This document shows positions 11,901 to 20,427 of a stretch of DNA of 64,000 bases, one piece after another. The notes below the pieces were generated by a model. It did not search any database, was not told the origin of the DNA, and saw only the letters and a program-made list of their open reading frames with translations. A program made the position numbers and the translations under genes. Origin of the DNA: Paucihalobacter ruber (lineage in GTDB: Bacteria; Bacteroidota; Bacteroidia; Flavobacteriales; Flavobacteriaceae); the NCBI RefSeq assembly GCF_006494535.1, contig NZ_VHIQ01000004.1, positions 124,001 to 188,000 of the forward strand, written 5' to 3'. The first letter of the stretch is position 1. Each line of letters starts with the position of its first letter.

Positions 11901-14900
11901 CTTCTATTTCGGCAACAGTTACCAACGATTGTACGGCAACCGAAGGTTCTTTTGAGATTGATGTGGCCTTAACTTCGGCAGGCATTGCACCTTATAGCTA
12001 CAGTATTAATGGCAGTGCTTTTCAAGCACAAACATTACCTTTCACAATATTTAATTTAAACTCTGGCAGTTATACTATTGAGGTAAGAGATGTCAATGGC
12101 TGTAGCGATATTGTAAACATCGATATTGAAGCGCCATTAGGATTAACACCTGCCATTACAGCTTTACCAAGCTGTACCGATGATGATGGTGTGATCACAG
12201 TTACGGGCAATGGAGGTAGCGGAAACTATACGTATGCTATTAGTCCAAGTGCTCCATCAATTACAATCACCGGCAATGTGTTTACAGGCGTACCTTCTGG
12301 AACATATACCATAACCATGACCGATACTGTTACCTTGTGCACAGAAGATGTGTCGGTTACTTTAGACAATGCAACTCCTGTAACATTTACAACATCGGTA
12401 AACGATGTAAGTTGTAACGGTGGCACAGATGGTTTAATCACTGTTAATTTACCGGCGAGTAATGATAATCCGGTATACACTTATGAAATTATTGCACCCA
12501 TCAGTATTCCTGCGCAAACTTCAAATACTTTCTCAGGATTACCGGCCGGTACTTATACCGTTCAGGTAACTTCAGGAAGAGATTGTGTGGCTGTACAAGA
12601 TGTTACAATTGGAGAACCCACGCTTTTAGAAGTTGCAGGTACTGCAACAGATTTTGCTTGTGCTATCGACAATTCTGTTAATACTTCTATAATTACAATT
12701 AACGAAGTAGGAGGTACGGCACCATTTTTATACAGTATCAACGGTGTAAATTATTTCACTACCAACACATTTGAAATTATTGACAACGGCAGTGTTCAAA
12801 ACATTACGATTTATGTGCAAGATGCTAACGGTTGTATTGCAAATAACAATGTTATTATTAATCCTCTTGAGGAATTAACAGCAGCTGTTGCTAATATAGT
12901 AACACCTATAGATTGTAATAATACAGGTAGTGTTGAAATTATCGTTACCGGTGGTTCGGGTAATTTTACTTATGAGATGTTGCCGAGTGGCACACCACAA
13001 GCCTCAAATATTTTTAGCATTACCAGTCCGGGAACTTATTTCTTCCAGGTGAACGATATAGGCACCGGATGTTTTATAGCAACCACACCAGTAACCATTG
13101 CGCCATTCGATTTAATTGACGTTACAGCTACGGCCACTTCAGGTATTACCTGTTTTGGAGACACCAATGGTGCTTTAGAAATCACGGTAAACAACTACAA
13201 CGGAAATTATACTTACCAAGTCTTTGACGGATTAGGTAATACCGTTATAGGAACAACCCCAGCCAATACAACAACTAATCCTATAGCAATAAACGGATTA
13301 TCTGCAGGAAATTACACTGTAGAAGTTACAGCTACCGACAGTCCGTTCTGTGCAGCAACATCAAATGTTGTAACCATTGTTTCGCCACCAACACCTTTAA
13401 CACTAATGGTTTCAGAAACGTCTAATGTTACTTGCGATAATAACTCAGGAACCATCACATCTATTGGCAGTGGCGGTTTTGGAGATTACCAATACGAACT
13501 TACCGGAAGTGCCACTGTAGCATATTCAACAAATGGCACTTTTACAGGTTTATCGGCCGGAAATTATACAGTCAACGCCATCGATGCTGCTGGTTGTATC
13601 GTATCTGAAAACATTGTTTTAGTGGAACCAAGCCCAATTACAGCTACGTTCACGCCTAGCACAACTTTACTATCTTGTTTTGGTGATCAAAATGCAAGTA
13701 TTACAGTTAGTACAGTTTCGGGAGGTCAAGGTGTTAATTACAGCTATACGCTCAACACTATTTTACCAACACCGAGTTCCTCTGGTCCGCAAACGTCGCC
13801 GGTGTTTAACAATTTGGCCGCAGGAACTTACACCATAACAATTACAGATGGGTTGAATTGTGAATTCACGTCTCTGAATATCGTTATTGCAGAGCCTACG
13901 CCTATCAATGCCAATTTGGTGGTATCTTCAACCCAAACCTGCGACACCGAATCAACACTTACGTTAAGTGCAACTGGCGGTACAGGTGCTTATGAGTACA
14001 GTAGCAATAGTAGTTTTACAACTGTACTAGGTTCTTTTTCATCGTCTGTAACCTTCCCGGTTACTGTTGGTAGTTATGAATTTTATGTAAGAGACGCCAA
14101 CGGTTGTATCGCAACTGTTTCAAACGAAATCACGATTGATCCGCTTCCTGCTCTAACGCTTAATTTAACCTCTACCAATCCAAATATTAACTGTTTTGGC
14201 GATAATACAGGAAGTATCACTGCCACGGCTCAAGGTGGTTTGGGGAATTATGTTTACACCCTTGAAGATAATATGGGTAACACCATTCCTGCAACTCAAA
14301 ATAGTCCTGGTGTGTTTACAGAACTAGTAGCCGGCGATTATGTTGTGATTGTTGAAAGTGGCGACTGTGATGTGGTTTCACAAGCGGTAAGTATATCTCA
14401 ACCATCGGCTCCGTTAGAAGCTACGTTTAACGTCAACGATGTGACTTGTTTTGGTGGTAATGACGGATTTATCGAAATCATCACAACAGGTGGTACAGGT
14501 ACTATTCAGTATGCCATATCACCTCAAATGAATCAGTTTTTTGATACCAACGTTTTTGAAAACTTGGCACCTGGTAACTATGATGTGATCGTTCAGGATC
14601 AGTTAGGTTGTTTCTTAACATTTAACTTCACCGTTACCGAACCAGACCCAATAATCGTTAATATAGTTGCCGGTTCACTTTTCCCTGAAGTCTGTGAAGG
14701 TGATGCAAATGGAGAATTCAGTATTGAAATTTCAGGAGGTACTTTGCCATACAGTGTAAGTTTAGATAATTATGACGGCGTTTATACTGTTGGAACTGCC
14801 ACACAAACACAATTTGATTTTGTTGGTCTGGGTGGTGGAGATCACGTTGTTTATGTAAGAGACAGTGAAGGTTGCGAATCGGAGTGGAATATCACTTTCC

Positions 14901-15625
14901 CTGAATCGGTAAGCTTTACGCCATTATTAACAGTTGAAAATATATGTGTTAATGACCTCACAGAAAATGTGGTTACAGTTACTGTAGAAGGCAATGTAGA
15001 TCTTTCAGATTTAGACTATTCGTTAAATGGTGGCGCATATCAACTAAGCAATGTATTTACTAATATACCCGTAGGAAAAGACTATTATATAGAGGTGAGA
15101 CATACCAATGGCTGTATCCAAACAACCGAATTCTTCGAGATTTTGCCTTATGAGCCTCTAGTTTTAGCTTTAAATGAGACTGGTCTAAACGAATTTGTTG
15201 CAGTAGCAACCGGTGGTACAGGCGATTACCAATACACTTTAAACGGTGTTGAGTACGATACCAATACCTTTATTATATGGGAAACCGGAAACTATACTGT
15301 AGTTGTTACAGATGGTAGCGGCTGTTCGGCATCGGCAAATATCTTTATGGAATTTATAGATATCTGTATTCCAAATTACTTCACGCCTAATGGTGATGGC
15401 GTTAACGATGGTTGGGCACCCGGATGTGCACAAAATTATCCAAATTTGGAATTCGACATTTTTGATAGATACGGCCGTAAGGTTGGCACCTATAGGGTTG
15501 GTCAATATTGGGATGGAAGATATAACAATCAAGAACTTCCAACCGGTGATTACTGGTATGTTGTTAGACTCAATAGTGTCACCAACGATCGCGATTATGT
15601 TGGTCATTTTACACTTTACAGATAA
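5954..15625 (+). CDS. sprB: SprB giant gliding adhesin with about 28 repeats
   Basis: A 3223-residue surface adhesin, the mobile protein that moves along gliding cells. I start at ATG 5954 (MKKPTYSKTVFKLGLL, a clear signal peptide ending SFAQN) rather than the in-frame ATG at 5894, whose extra 20 residues are not signal-like. Residues 25-350 are a globular region, about 355-480 a DUF11-like module (VLTKIVEDEFGNDIGGQVVG), then Ig-like segments. From about residue 800 to 3110 I count roughly 28 units of the SprB type, each ending with a variant of GTYTVTVRDANGC. The C-terminus from about 3137 (CIPNYFTPNGDGVNDGW to GHFTLYR) is a type B T9SS sorting domain. It is about half the size reported for F. 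johnsoniae SprB. No frameshift was seen. Confidence 0.9.
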   Translation: MKKPTYSKTVFKLGLLLIGLQSFAQNYVPFTPRFNDDIRGDIVLIGNNILGPNNDAFNDVTVFNHLVDMQYIDIDGDPSTFSSSSADLEIPNPNCYQIKYAGLYWGAVTGGDEPITDVKFRGPTGDYVDITGTIIFDANGNSVDGGNSFSYACYADVTDIVTSLPNDLGTYTVANVSSATGQTSTFDPYNGTGYSAGWSLFVVYEDPTLPGKSITSFDGFSAISVAGGNPTLDIPITGFRTVPAPTPVRANFAFATLEGDAPIQGDRLRLNGVTLSTADRPANNFFNSTVTQLSALPVLNRNPNSANTLGFDTGVMVVPNPGNTVIANDATSATVRLETSQDTYFQYFFAFAVEIIEPNIVLTKIVEDEFGNDIGGQVVGLSQPLNYVIGFQNTGNDNATNFQIRDILPINIIFNYPEDLVLPPGVTVSSYNPATRELVFDIEDYLVEENDPVYEIRIEVMTVETCNQLADACSNIINNQAFATYNGFFNPNFTVTDDPSFSTNTGCLISPQATNFLADLDDCVFEEEIILCGATVDLTAANGYDAYSWSTSPTGTPVIGNNQTITVSSTGTYYVFNTATAPCQSIVQQFNVTLFGGDIPNPVIPFADEVVTCPNDGKLLPLIFLCGENDSTEIQTNISGVSSIIWEQLDESSCDAVSNQDCANESTDCAWNQVGTGPNFNANSAGQFRLTINYAGGCFNRFYFNVYQNLLNPTVEATDIVCTTPGSITVGDVPSGYEYSLDGVNYQSSNVFSVNTPGIYSVSIRQVGVDTNPCIFSAPDIQIRERNFNVSTVVEQPLCNGDLGSIYLAANDVEPQYFFSLFQGGTLVNSVGPITENTYTFANLNTGTYTATIETEDGCVYSEEIEIVEPPLLTVTAALTAPLTCTNGEITVYPVGGTAPYFYFVNSTTDFQTVPEIEVTAPGVYNIMVIDSNNCVANTTITVDAIPQPDFSVASSDILCTDPNSGTISVNVNNANGNTLQYSIDGGTTFSGSSVFTGLSAGDYEVVVQYSFGSSVCLTNPQNITISSEDPILGTATLTAPYTCTSDGTITVTDVSGGTAPYTYSIDGVNFQTGNTFSGLQNGIYTVTVQDSSGCSENINTITIESLNPPTDLDFDSTALTCPSNLSTVTITNVTGGVTPLEYQIIAPSGAATGYQTSNVFADLAPGTYTFQVRDANNCIYSESFTITSLDAISVVGESLNDISCFGAADGSAQFTVSGTSDFTYTINGGATTAGTSPVVLTGLSAGTYNIVVIDNTTNCEATTSVTINQASAELLISTDVSPITCLQDGSVIITATGGWGGNVFSLTLPDGTVLPNQSNNTFTGLNQDGTYIVTVTDSNGCIATDNFDLLTPSTPVASISSTSDFCYDNSNGASIEVTVTSGEAPFEYSLNGSAYQTGNIFNNLTPGIYTVTVRDAFGCTVTLSSETIAPQLSVSTLLTEDLDCTATPDAVISGTISGGYAPFNYAVSVNGGAFTSLGTTGANFSYTTGVAGTFQFEITDAQGCTILTNTTTINPITPPAINAVLQTQPILCNGDSNASIQINIDTASGTAPFIINVNNDTTGVNYGTQTSGLPSGTYTITITDARSCTATETITISEPDAIVLDYDAVPITCTTGGISQGSIIINSVSGGTAPYNYFVTGTNGYNNSELNATGSTSVSFDVVDFGLYQINVVDSNGCSVLIQDVLVASPPDDLDIVIDTSVDCATGGTAVVSVGSTLASTGPFFFSIYQGPISVYPDPAGSWIPEDAPGSQSATFTNLTPGVLYTFIVYDASTLCSYFEPATTPIPTNSTLTATAVSANNVTCTGSADGNVTFNVNSLYASATNISYEIFDSLSLSSTGVSGTGVVPANGSLTVSNLGPLPFGNYYVLISETSGPNAGCSVVTVPFNITESAIPLNLSVSIDQNANCNVASGVISAIGQNGTAPYLYQVTTNPTAPLASDTSWGSTSTFNLDAGNYYIHVLDAFGCIVSSSETILPLDPSPSISATVTNDCTATEGSFEIDVALTSAGIAPYSYSINGSAFQAQTLPFTIFNLNSGSYTIEVRDVNGCSDIVNIDIEAPLGLTPAITALPSCTDDDGVITVTGNGGSGNYTYAISPSAPSITITGNVFTGVPSGTYTITMTDTVTLCTEDVSVTLDNATPVTFTTSVNDVSCNGGTDGLITVNLPASNDNPVYTYEIIAPISIPAQTSNTFSGLPAGTYTVQVTSGRDCVAVQDVTIGEPTLLEVAGTATDFACAIDNSVNTSIITINEVGGTAPFLYSINGVNYFTTNTFEIIDNGSVQNITIYVQDANGCIANNNVIINPLEELTAAVANIVTPIDCNNTGSVEIIVTGGSGNFTYEMLPSGTPQASNIFSITSPGTYFFQVNDIGTGCFIATTPVTIAPFDLIDVTATATSGITCFGDTNGALEITVNNYNGNYTYQVFDGLGNTVIGTTPANTTTNPIAINGLSAGNYTVEVTATDSPFCAATSNVVTIVSPPTPLTLMVSETSNVTCDNNSGTITSIGSGGFGDYQYELTGSATVAYSTNGTFTGLSAGNYTVNAIDAAGCIVSENIVLVEPSPITATFTPSTTLLSCFGDQNASITVSTVSGGQGVNYSYTLNTILPTPSSSGPQTSPVFNNLAAGTYTITITDGLNCEFTSLNIVIAEPTPINANLVVSSTQTCDTESTLTLSATGGTGAYEYSSNSSFTTVLGSFSSSVTFPVTVGSYEFYVRDANGCIATVSNEITIDPLPALTLNLTSTNPNINCFGDNTGSITATAQGGLGNYVYTLEDNMGNTIPATQNSPGVFTELVAGDYVVIVESGDCDVVSQAVSISQPSAPLEATFNVNDVTCFGGNDGFIEIITTGGTGTIQYAISPQMNQFFDTNVFENLAPGNYDVIVQDQLGCFLTFNFTVTEPDPIIVNIVAGSLFPEVCEGDANGEFSIEISGGTLPYSVSLDNYDGVYTVGTATQTQFDFVGLGGGDHVVYVRDSEGCESEWNITFPESVSFTPLLTVENICVNDLTENVVTVTVEGNVDLSDLDYSLNGGAYQLSNVFTNIPVGKDYYIEVRHTNGCIQTTEFFEILPYEPLVLALNETGLNEFVAVATGGTGDYQYTLNGVEYDTNTFIIWETGNYTVVVTDGSGCSASANIFMEFIDICIPNYFTPNGDGVNDGWAPGCAQNYPNLEFDIFDRYGRKVGTYRVGQYWDGRYNNQELPTGDYWYVVRLNSVTNDRDYVGHFTLYR

Positions 15626-15661
15626 TTATTAAGCCATTAGTTAATAGAAAAACCTACAATT

Positions 15662-16639
15662 ATGAAAAAATTCCTCAAATATATACTAATAGCAGCAGTG
15701 GCATCTACCTACGGACAAGAATTGAATTTGCCAACCTGGACACAATATTTGGCAGATAACGAGTTTGTAATTTCTCCTACATACGCAGGTATAGGCGATA
15801 ACCTAAGGGTGAGAATTAATGGCTTAACGCAATGGGTAGGCATCAAGGATGCCCCAGATAATCAATCCTTTTACATAGATGCGAGGATCTCAAATCGATC
15901 TGGAGTTGGTATATCGGCTTACAATGATAAAAATGGTAATACACTCCAAAAAGGGGCAAAATTTTCTTTTGCGCATCATATCGTTTTGCATTATTACACC
16001 AAACAATTTTTGTCTTTTGGTTTATCGTATAATATCAACTCGTTTAAAATTGATATTAATAACTTTCAGCCTACTCCCGAGATGCCCATCTTAGATCCGG
16101 CTGTAACCGATGACAGAGCCATCAACAATCATAACTTCGATTTGGGCTTTTTGTATAGATATAAGGATTTCTTCTTCAGTTTTAATGCCAATAACATTCT
16201 TCCAAAAGACATTGATAATTTTAACGGCCTCGAACCTAATGTACTCAGTAATTATCAGGTGTACACAGGTTTGGTAATGCGCGATGTGCAAAATAAGAAT
16301 ATTGAATATGAACCTTCTGTGTTTTTTCAGCTCTTGGGAAGTGATGGTAGATCGGCAACAGATGTTAATTTTAAATATAGAAAGTATACCAGAGGCGACG
16401 ATTACTATTGGGTAGGACTATCGTACCGTTTTTTGAACGACCAGTTCTTTAAACCTTTAAACGTTGGTCCAATGGCGGGAATCATGAAATCTAAAATGTA
16501 TTTTGCTTATTCATACCAAATCACTACTAACGATTTAATTGGCTATAATTCGGGAACGCATATGATAACCATCGGACTTGATTTCTTACAAGGTATTAGT
16601 GATTGTCCTTGTACGAAGAGTAAGATTAATAAGTTTTAA
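15662..16639 (+). CDS. sprF: SprF, PorP/SprF-family outer-membrane protein
   Basis: A 325-residue PorP/SprF-family protein: signal peptide to about residue 18 (STYGQE), then the family opening PTWTQYLADNEFVISPTYAGI and beta-barrel-like alternation to the end (YSYQITTNDLIGYNSGTHMI). In F. johnsoniae SprF is needed specifically for delivery of SprB to the surface through T9SS, and PorP-family proteins pair with type B cargo encoded next to them. The ATG is 36 bases after the sprB stop and a terminator follows at 16734-16761, so it closes the operon. The last residues hold a small Cys pair (DCPCTKSK). Confidence 0.85.
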   Translation: MKKFLKYILIAAVASTYGQELNLPTWTQYLADNEFVISPTYAGIGDNLRVRINGLTQWVGIKDAPDNQSFYIDARISNRSGVGISAYNDKNGNTLQKGAKFSFAHHIVLHYYTKQFLSFGLSYNINSFKIDINNFQPTPEMPILDPAVTDDRAINNHNFDLGFLYRYKDFFFSFNANNILPKDIDNFNGLEPNVLSNYQVYTGLVMRDVQNKNIEYEPSVFFQLLGSDGRSATDVNFKYRKYTRGDDYYWVGLSYRFLNDQFFKPLNVGPMAGIMKSKMYFAYSYQITTNDLIGYNSGTHMITIGLDFLQGISDCPCTKSKINKF

Positions 16640-16733
16640 GATTATTAAAGCCCAGAATATTTTGCAATATGATAGATTCTAAATAACCGATTCAGTATTG
16701 AATGAAACTTATTTGTATAACTATGTTCATAAA

Positions 16734-16761
16734 AAAGCCCTGAAATTTCTCTCAGGGCTTT
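16734..16761. terminator. Bidirectional terminator between sprF and dodecin
   Basis: AAAGCCCTGA (16734-16743) pairs perfectly with TCAGGGCTTT (16752-16761) across an 8-base loop, with A-rich and T-rich flanks. It lies between two convergent genes and can serve both. Confidence 0.8.
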
Positions 16762-16784
16762 ATACTTTTTAAGCGATCAATGAA

Positions 16785-16988
16785 TTAATTATTTACACTA
16801 AATGTGATTTTTACATTCACTCTAAACTCAGCAACTTCTCCGTTTTCAACCACAGCACTTTGTTCTTTAACATATACCGAGGCAATGTTTTTTACGGTTT
16901 TTGATGCGTGCGAAACAGCATTTTTTGTAGCATCTTCCCAACTAATTTTAGAATTCGCTAAAATTTCAATTACTTTTAAAATGGCCAT
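16785..16988 (-). CDS. Dodecin family flavin-binding protein
   Basis: A 67-residue protein starting MAILKVIEILANSKISWEDA, with the dodecin pattern: beta strand, SxxSWEDA helix, then KNIASVYVKEQSAVVENGEVAEFRVNVKITF. Dodecins form hollow dodecamers that bind flavins (or CoA in some groups) and buffer free flavin in the cytoplasm. I use the internal ATG at 16988; the 19 residues that precede it in the longer frame are low-complexity and not part of the fold. It is monocistronic and convergent with sprF. Confidence 0.88.
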   Translation of the reverse strand: MAILKVIEILANSKISWEDATKNAVSHASKTVKNIASVYVKEQSAVVENGEVAEFRVNVKITFSVNN

Positions 16989-17110
16989 AATTTTTAGATT
17001 TAAGTTAATATGTCTTAAGTTACGCAAATTATTGCTCAAAAACAAATAGTTAGACTTTTATTGATGTATTTTAATTAAATGAATTTTGGAAAATCGGAGT
17101 ATTCATCGTA

Positions 17111-17157
17111 ATATTGCAATATAAATATATTATGAGTGTGATTGTGAAAAAATCACA
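17111..17157. promoter_or_regulatory. Possible operator before the DUF6428 gene
   Basis: Two dyads lie 40-90 bases before the start at 17199: the perfect palindrome ATATTGCAATAT (17111-17122) and TGTGATT-N7-AATCACA (17137-17157). Either could bind a repressor. DUF6428 genes are often near arsR, but no arsR is present in the window, so this is a suggestion only. Confidence 0.35.
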
Positions 17158-17198
17158 TTAATCAAAATCCATACGAATTCCTTTTCAAAACAAATTAT

Positions 17199-17669
17199 AT
17201 GAAGCTCTCCGAAATAAAAAGCCATTTAAAACAATTAAATACCATCGCATTTCAATTACCCGATGGTAGTCTGGTACCAAGTCATTTTCACGTTACAGAA
17301 GTTGGCAAGGTTCAAAAAGATTTTATTGACTGCGGCGGTACTGTTAGAAGCGAAACCGTTGTTAACTTTCAGTTATGGGAAGCCAACGATTACGACCACC
17401 GTTTACATCCTGAAAAATTATTAAGTATTATTGAATTGTCTGAACGTATCCTCAATTTGCCCAATACTGAAATTGAAGTAGAATACCAAGCTCAAACTAT
17501 TGGAAAATTCGGTTTAGATTTTAATGGTCAAAACTTTTTGTTAACTACTAAAATGACCGATTGTCTGGCAAAGGATAACTGTGGTATTCCTACTGAAAAA
17601 TTGAAAGTGCGAATTGGTGAAAAACCATCAGCTGCATCTTGCTGCGCGCCTGAATCAGGTTGTTGTTAG
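17199..17669 (+). CDS. DUF6428 family protein with cysteine tail
   Basis: A 156-residue cytoplasmic protein. The sequence (LPDGSLVPSHFHVTEVGKVQ, DCGGTVRSETVVNFQLWEA, YDHRLHPEKLLSIIELSE) matches what I know as DUF6428, a family often found in arsenic-resistance loci of Bacteroidetes. The C-terminus ends in CCAPESGCC, and with further cysteines near 125-133 (TDCLAKDNCGIP) and the SHFHV motif it suggests metal or metalloid binding. No arsenic genes are adjacent; its neighbours are dodecin and the ligase-associated operon. The function is not established, and the link to arsenic is by family association only. Confidence 0.7.
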   Translation: MKLSEIKSHLKQLNTIAFQLPDGSLVPSHFHVTEVGKVQKDFIDCGGTVRSETVVNFQLWEANDYDHRLHPEKLLSIIELSERILNLPNTEIEVEYQAQTIGKFGLDFNGQNFLLTTKMTDCLAKDNCGIPTEKLKVRIGEKPSAASCCAPESGCC

Positions 17670-17780
17670 TTTTTGTAAGACCAATTTTTTTCTTTCAGCT
17701 AGTATTAATAACAAAGTAGTACAATTAGTTTCTTTCAAGAACTATTTGTTCCTTTTTCCGTAATTTTATAAAAAAATTGC

Positions 17781-17807
17781 AGGCTTCATTATTTATAGAA
17801 GCCTTTT
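17781..17807 (+). terminator. Terminator-like hairpin before the ligase operon
   Basis: AGGCTTC pairs with GAAGCCT over a 10-base AT loop, followed by TTTTAAT. It lies 110 bases after the DUF6428 stop and only 12 bases before the TTG start of the next gene, so it may end the upstream transcript or sit in the leader of the repair operon. Confidence 0.5.
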
Positions 17808-17818
17808 AATCATTTTAT

Positions 17819-18841
17819 TTGAAAATCGTCAGGTTTACCAAAAAAGGTTTGTACTGCATTCCCGGGAAATTCTATCTCGATCCCTGGGGTAAGGTAGATT
17901 ACGCAGTTATTTCTCATGCACATGCCGATCATGCGCGTTGGGGTATGAAACACTACCTGTGTGTAGACGACTCTAAGGCCATCATCAAACATCGCATAGG
18001 TAAAGATATTTCTATTGAAAGTTTACCTTATGGAATTGAAAAATCCATCAACGGTGTAAAATTGAGTTTTCATCCTGCGGGTCATATTATTGGTTCGGCG
18101 CAAATTAGACTGGAATACAAAGGTCATGTCACCGTTTTTACCGGCGATTATAAAACCAATCCCGATAATTTAACTATACCATTTCAATCTATAAAGTGTC
18201 ACACTTTTATTACCGAAAGTACCTTCGGTTTGCCGTTGTATCATTGGCAAGATGATAGCGTTATTCAGCAACAAATGCAGAATTGGGTACTTAACAATCA
18301 ACAACAAAATAAAACGAGTGTGTTTGTAGGTTATTCATTGGGAAAATCCCAGCGCATCATGTCGTTATTAGACGGTTGCGCACCCATGTTTGTTCACAAT
18401 TCCATTTATCAACTTAACCAAGTCATTAGAAATTCGGGCATCAAACTACCAAAAGCCGATTTATGGCAAGCAGCCACAAATAAAAACGACATTCAAAATA
18501 ATATCGTTATCGTTCCGCCGGCGCTATTAGGCAGTCATATGATTAAGCGCATTCCCAATGCGGCCATTGCCTTATGCTCAGGATGGATGCAGGTAAGAGG
18601 TCACCGTCGTTGGCAAGCGGTAGATGCAGGATTTGTGGTAAGCGATCACGCCGACTGGAATGGTTTAATTTCGGCAGTTAAAGCCACCGAAGCTGAACAG
18701 GTTTACGTAACGCACGGTTATCAGGAAACATTTGCACGCTATCTCAATGGGATCGGTATTGCCGCCTCTGAGGTGAAAACAGAATACGGCACCAATGAAG
18801 ACACCGACACTACTGAAACCGAAATACCCAAAACTGCATGA
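17819..18841 (+). CDS. Ligase-associated MBL-fold DNA exonuclease
   Basis: A 340-residue metallo-beta-lactamase-fold nuclease, the first of four ligase-associated genes. The HxHxDH metal motif is HAHADHARWG near residue 33, with the later ligands in HPAGHIIGSAQI and FTGDYK, and the CPSF/SNM1-like ending VVSDHADWNGLISAVKA and VTHG. The start is TTG 17819 (MKIVRFTKKGLYCIPGKFYL); no suitable ATG exists, and the family starts at this point. It overlaps the ligase gene by 4 bases (ATGA). In bacteria that have it, this module is thought to process DNA ends during repair together with the ligase and helicase. Confidence 0.88.
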   Translation: MKIVRFTKKGLYCIPGKFYLDPWGKVDYAVISHAHADHARWGMKHYLCVDDSKAIIKHRIGKDISIESLPYGIEKSINGVKLSFHPAGHIIGSAQIRLEYKGHVTVFTGDYKTNPDNLTIPFQSIKCHTFITESTFGLPLYHWQDDSVIQQQMQNWVLNNQQQNKTSVFVGYSLGKSQRIMSLLDGCAPMFVHNSIYQLNQVIRNSGIKLPKADLWQAATNKNDIQNNIVIVPPALLGSHMIKRIPNAAIALCSGWMQVRGHRRWQAVDAGFVVSDHADWNGLISAVKATEAEQVYVTHGYQETFARYLNGIGIAASEVKTEYGTNEDTDTTETEIPKTA

Positions 18842-20427
18842 AACAGTTCGCGGCACTCATACAGCAGTTAGAACTCACCAATAAAACCAATGCTAAAATT
18901 GAGGCTTTGGTGCATTATTTTAGCATTGCAACTGATAAAGATAAATTATGGCTCATTGCTTTGTTTACTGGCAAACGCCCCAAACGTCCTATTAAAACTA
19001 GCCTAATGAAGGAATGGTGTTTAGAAATCACTCAGCTACCCGAGTGGCTATTCTTGGAAAGCTACAGCGCTGTAGGCGATTTAGGCGAAACACTGTCGCT
19101 CTTGTTGCCACCACCCGAGAATGACAGCAATCAATCACTGCACGAAGTAATGCAAGATTTAAAGCGATTAAATAATTTTTCTGAGGAAGAGAAAAAATCT
19201 TATCTGCTGAACGCATGGAACAGCTTTGAGACCCACCAACGATTCTTGCTCAATAAGCTCATAGGAGGCAGTTTTAGGGTCGGTGTTTCTAAAAAGTTGC
19301 TGGTAAATGCTTTGTCTAAATATTCAGGTATTGAGTCTAATCAGCTTATGCACAGTATTATTGGTAATTGGACAGTTAATGATATTACTTTTGAAGAGCT
19401 TATTCAAGGAAATCACATTAACTACGACAACTCAAAACCATATCCGTTTTGTTTGGCTTATGCCTTAGATAAACCTGCAGAAGAATTAGGCGAGGTTGAC
19501 TACTGGCAGATAGAATACAAATGGGATGGTATTCGCGGACAATTAATCAAGCGCAATAACGCGGTGTTTATTTGGAGCAGAGGTGAAGAACTGGTTACCA
19601 AACAATTTCCTGAATTGGTTGAGGCCGTGCAAAATTTACCCGATAGTTTTGTATTAGACGGTGAGATTTTGGCTATGAAAGATGCGGCCGTACTTCAATT
19701 TAACGATCTTCAAAAACGCCTTAACCGAAAGAACGTCAGTAAAGCATTAATGGCCGAAGTTCCTGTTAATTTCAGAATTTATGATGTACTGGAATGGAAT
19801 GGGGAAGATTTGAGACAGCAACCTTTAGCTCAAAGACAATCGCATATTCAATCTATTATAAAACCTGAATATACTTCGGTTATTTCGCAGTCTATGTCCT
19901 TGATAGTTAAATCTTGGGACGAGGTAAAACAACTTCGCAATGATGCACGAAATCAAAACTCCGAAGGATTAATGCTAAAATTAAAACAATCACCTTATCA
20001 TACGGGTCGTATTAAAGGCGATTGGTGGAAGTGGAAAGTGGATCCACTTAGTATTGACGCGGTTTTAATCTACGCTCAAAAGGGTAGCGGCAGGCGCAGT
20101 GCTTACTACACCGATTACACCTTTGCCGTTAGAGATGGCGATCAACTGGTAACAGTTGCCAAAGCCTATTCCGGATTAACAAATGACGAAATAAAAGAAG
20201 TCAGCAAATTTGTTACCAAAAACGCCACAGAAAAATTTGGTCCGGTCCGTACCGTAAAACCCGAATTGGTATTTGAAATAGCTTTTGAAGGTATTGCCTT
20301 GAGCAATCGGCATAAATCTGGCGTAGCGCTTCGTTTTCCGAGAATAGCGCGGTGGAGAAAGGATAAACCGGTGTCTGAAATCGATGATATCGATTCGGTC
20401 AAACTACTTATCGCGGCTAAATCATGA
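18838..20427 (+). CDS. ATP-dependent DNA ligase
   Basis: A 529-residue ATP-dependent ligase of the kind encoded in ligase-associated repair operons, separate from the NAD-dependent LigA. An N-terminal helical DNA-binding domain covers about 1-200 (IGGSFRVGVSKKLL). The nucleotidyl-transferase motif is EYKWDGIRGQL, with the adenylated lysine at K228; later motifs are SRGEELVTKQFPE, VLDGEILA, EGLMLK and WWKWK. An OB-fold follows to the end (ELVFEIAFEGIALSNRHKSG). It seals nicks by an AMP-lysine intermediate. Start and stop both overlap neighbouring genes by 4 bases, which supports co-translation. Confidence 0.92.
   Translation: MKQFAALIQQLELTNKTNAKIEALVHYFSIATDKDKLWLIALFTGKRPKRPIKTSLMKEWCLEITQLPEWLFLESYSAVGDLGETLSLLLPPPENDSNQSLHEVMQDLKRLNNFSEEEKKSYLLNAWNSFETHQRFLLNKLIGGSFRVGVSKKLLVNALSKYSGIESNQLMHSIIGNWTVNDITFEELIQGNHINYDNSKPYPFCLAYALDKPAEELGEVDYWQIEYKWDGIRGQLIKRNNAVFIWSRGEELVTKQFPELVEAVQNLPDSFVLDGEILAMKDAAVLQFNDLQKRLNRKNVSKALMAEVPVNFRIYDVLEWNGEDLRQQPLAQRQSHIQSIIKPEYTSVISQSMSLIVKSWDEVKQLRNDARNQNSEGLMLKLKQSPYHTGRIKGDWWKWKVDPLSIDAVLIYAQKGSGRRSAYYTDYTFAVRDGDQLVTVAKAYSGLTNDEIKEVSKFVTKNATEKFGPVRTVKPELVFEIAFEGIALSNRHKSGVALRFPRIARWRKDKPVSEIDDIDSVKLLIAAKS

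Noticed and set aside
15239-15632. Overlapping frames at the end of sprB (both strands)
   Set aside because: They lie wholly inside the type B sorting domain of sprB, with no independent start context or recognisable protein.
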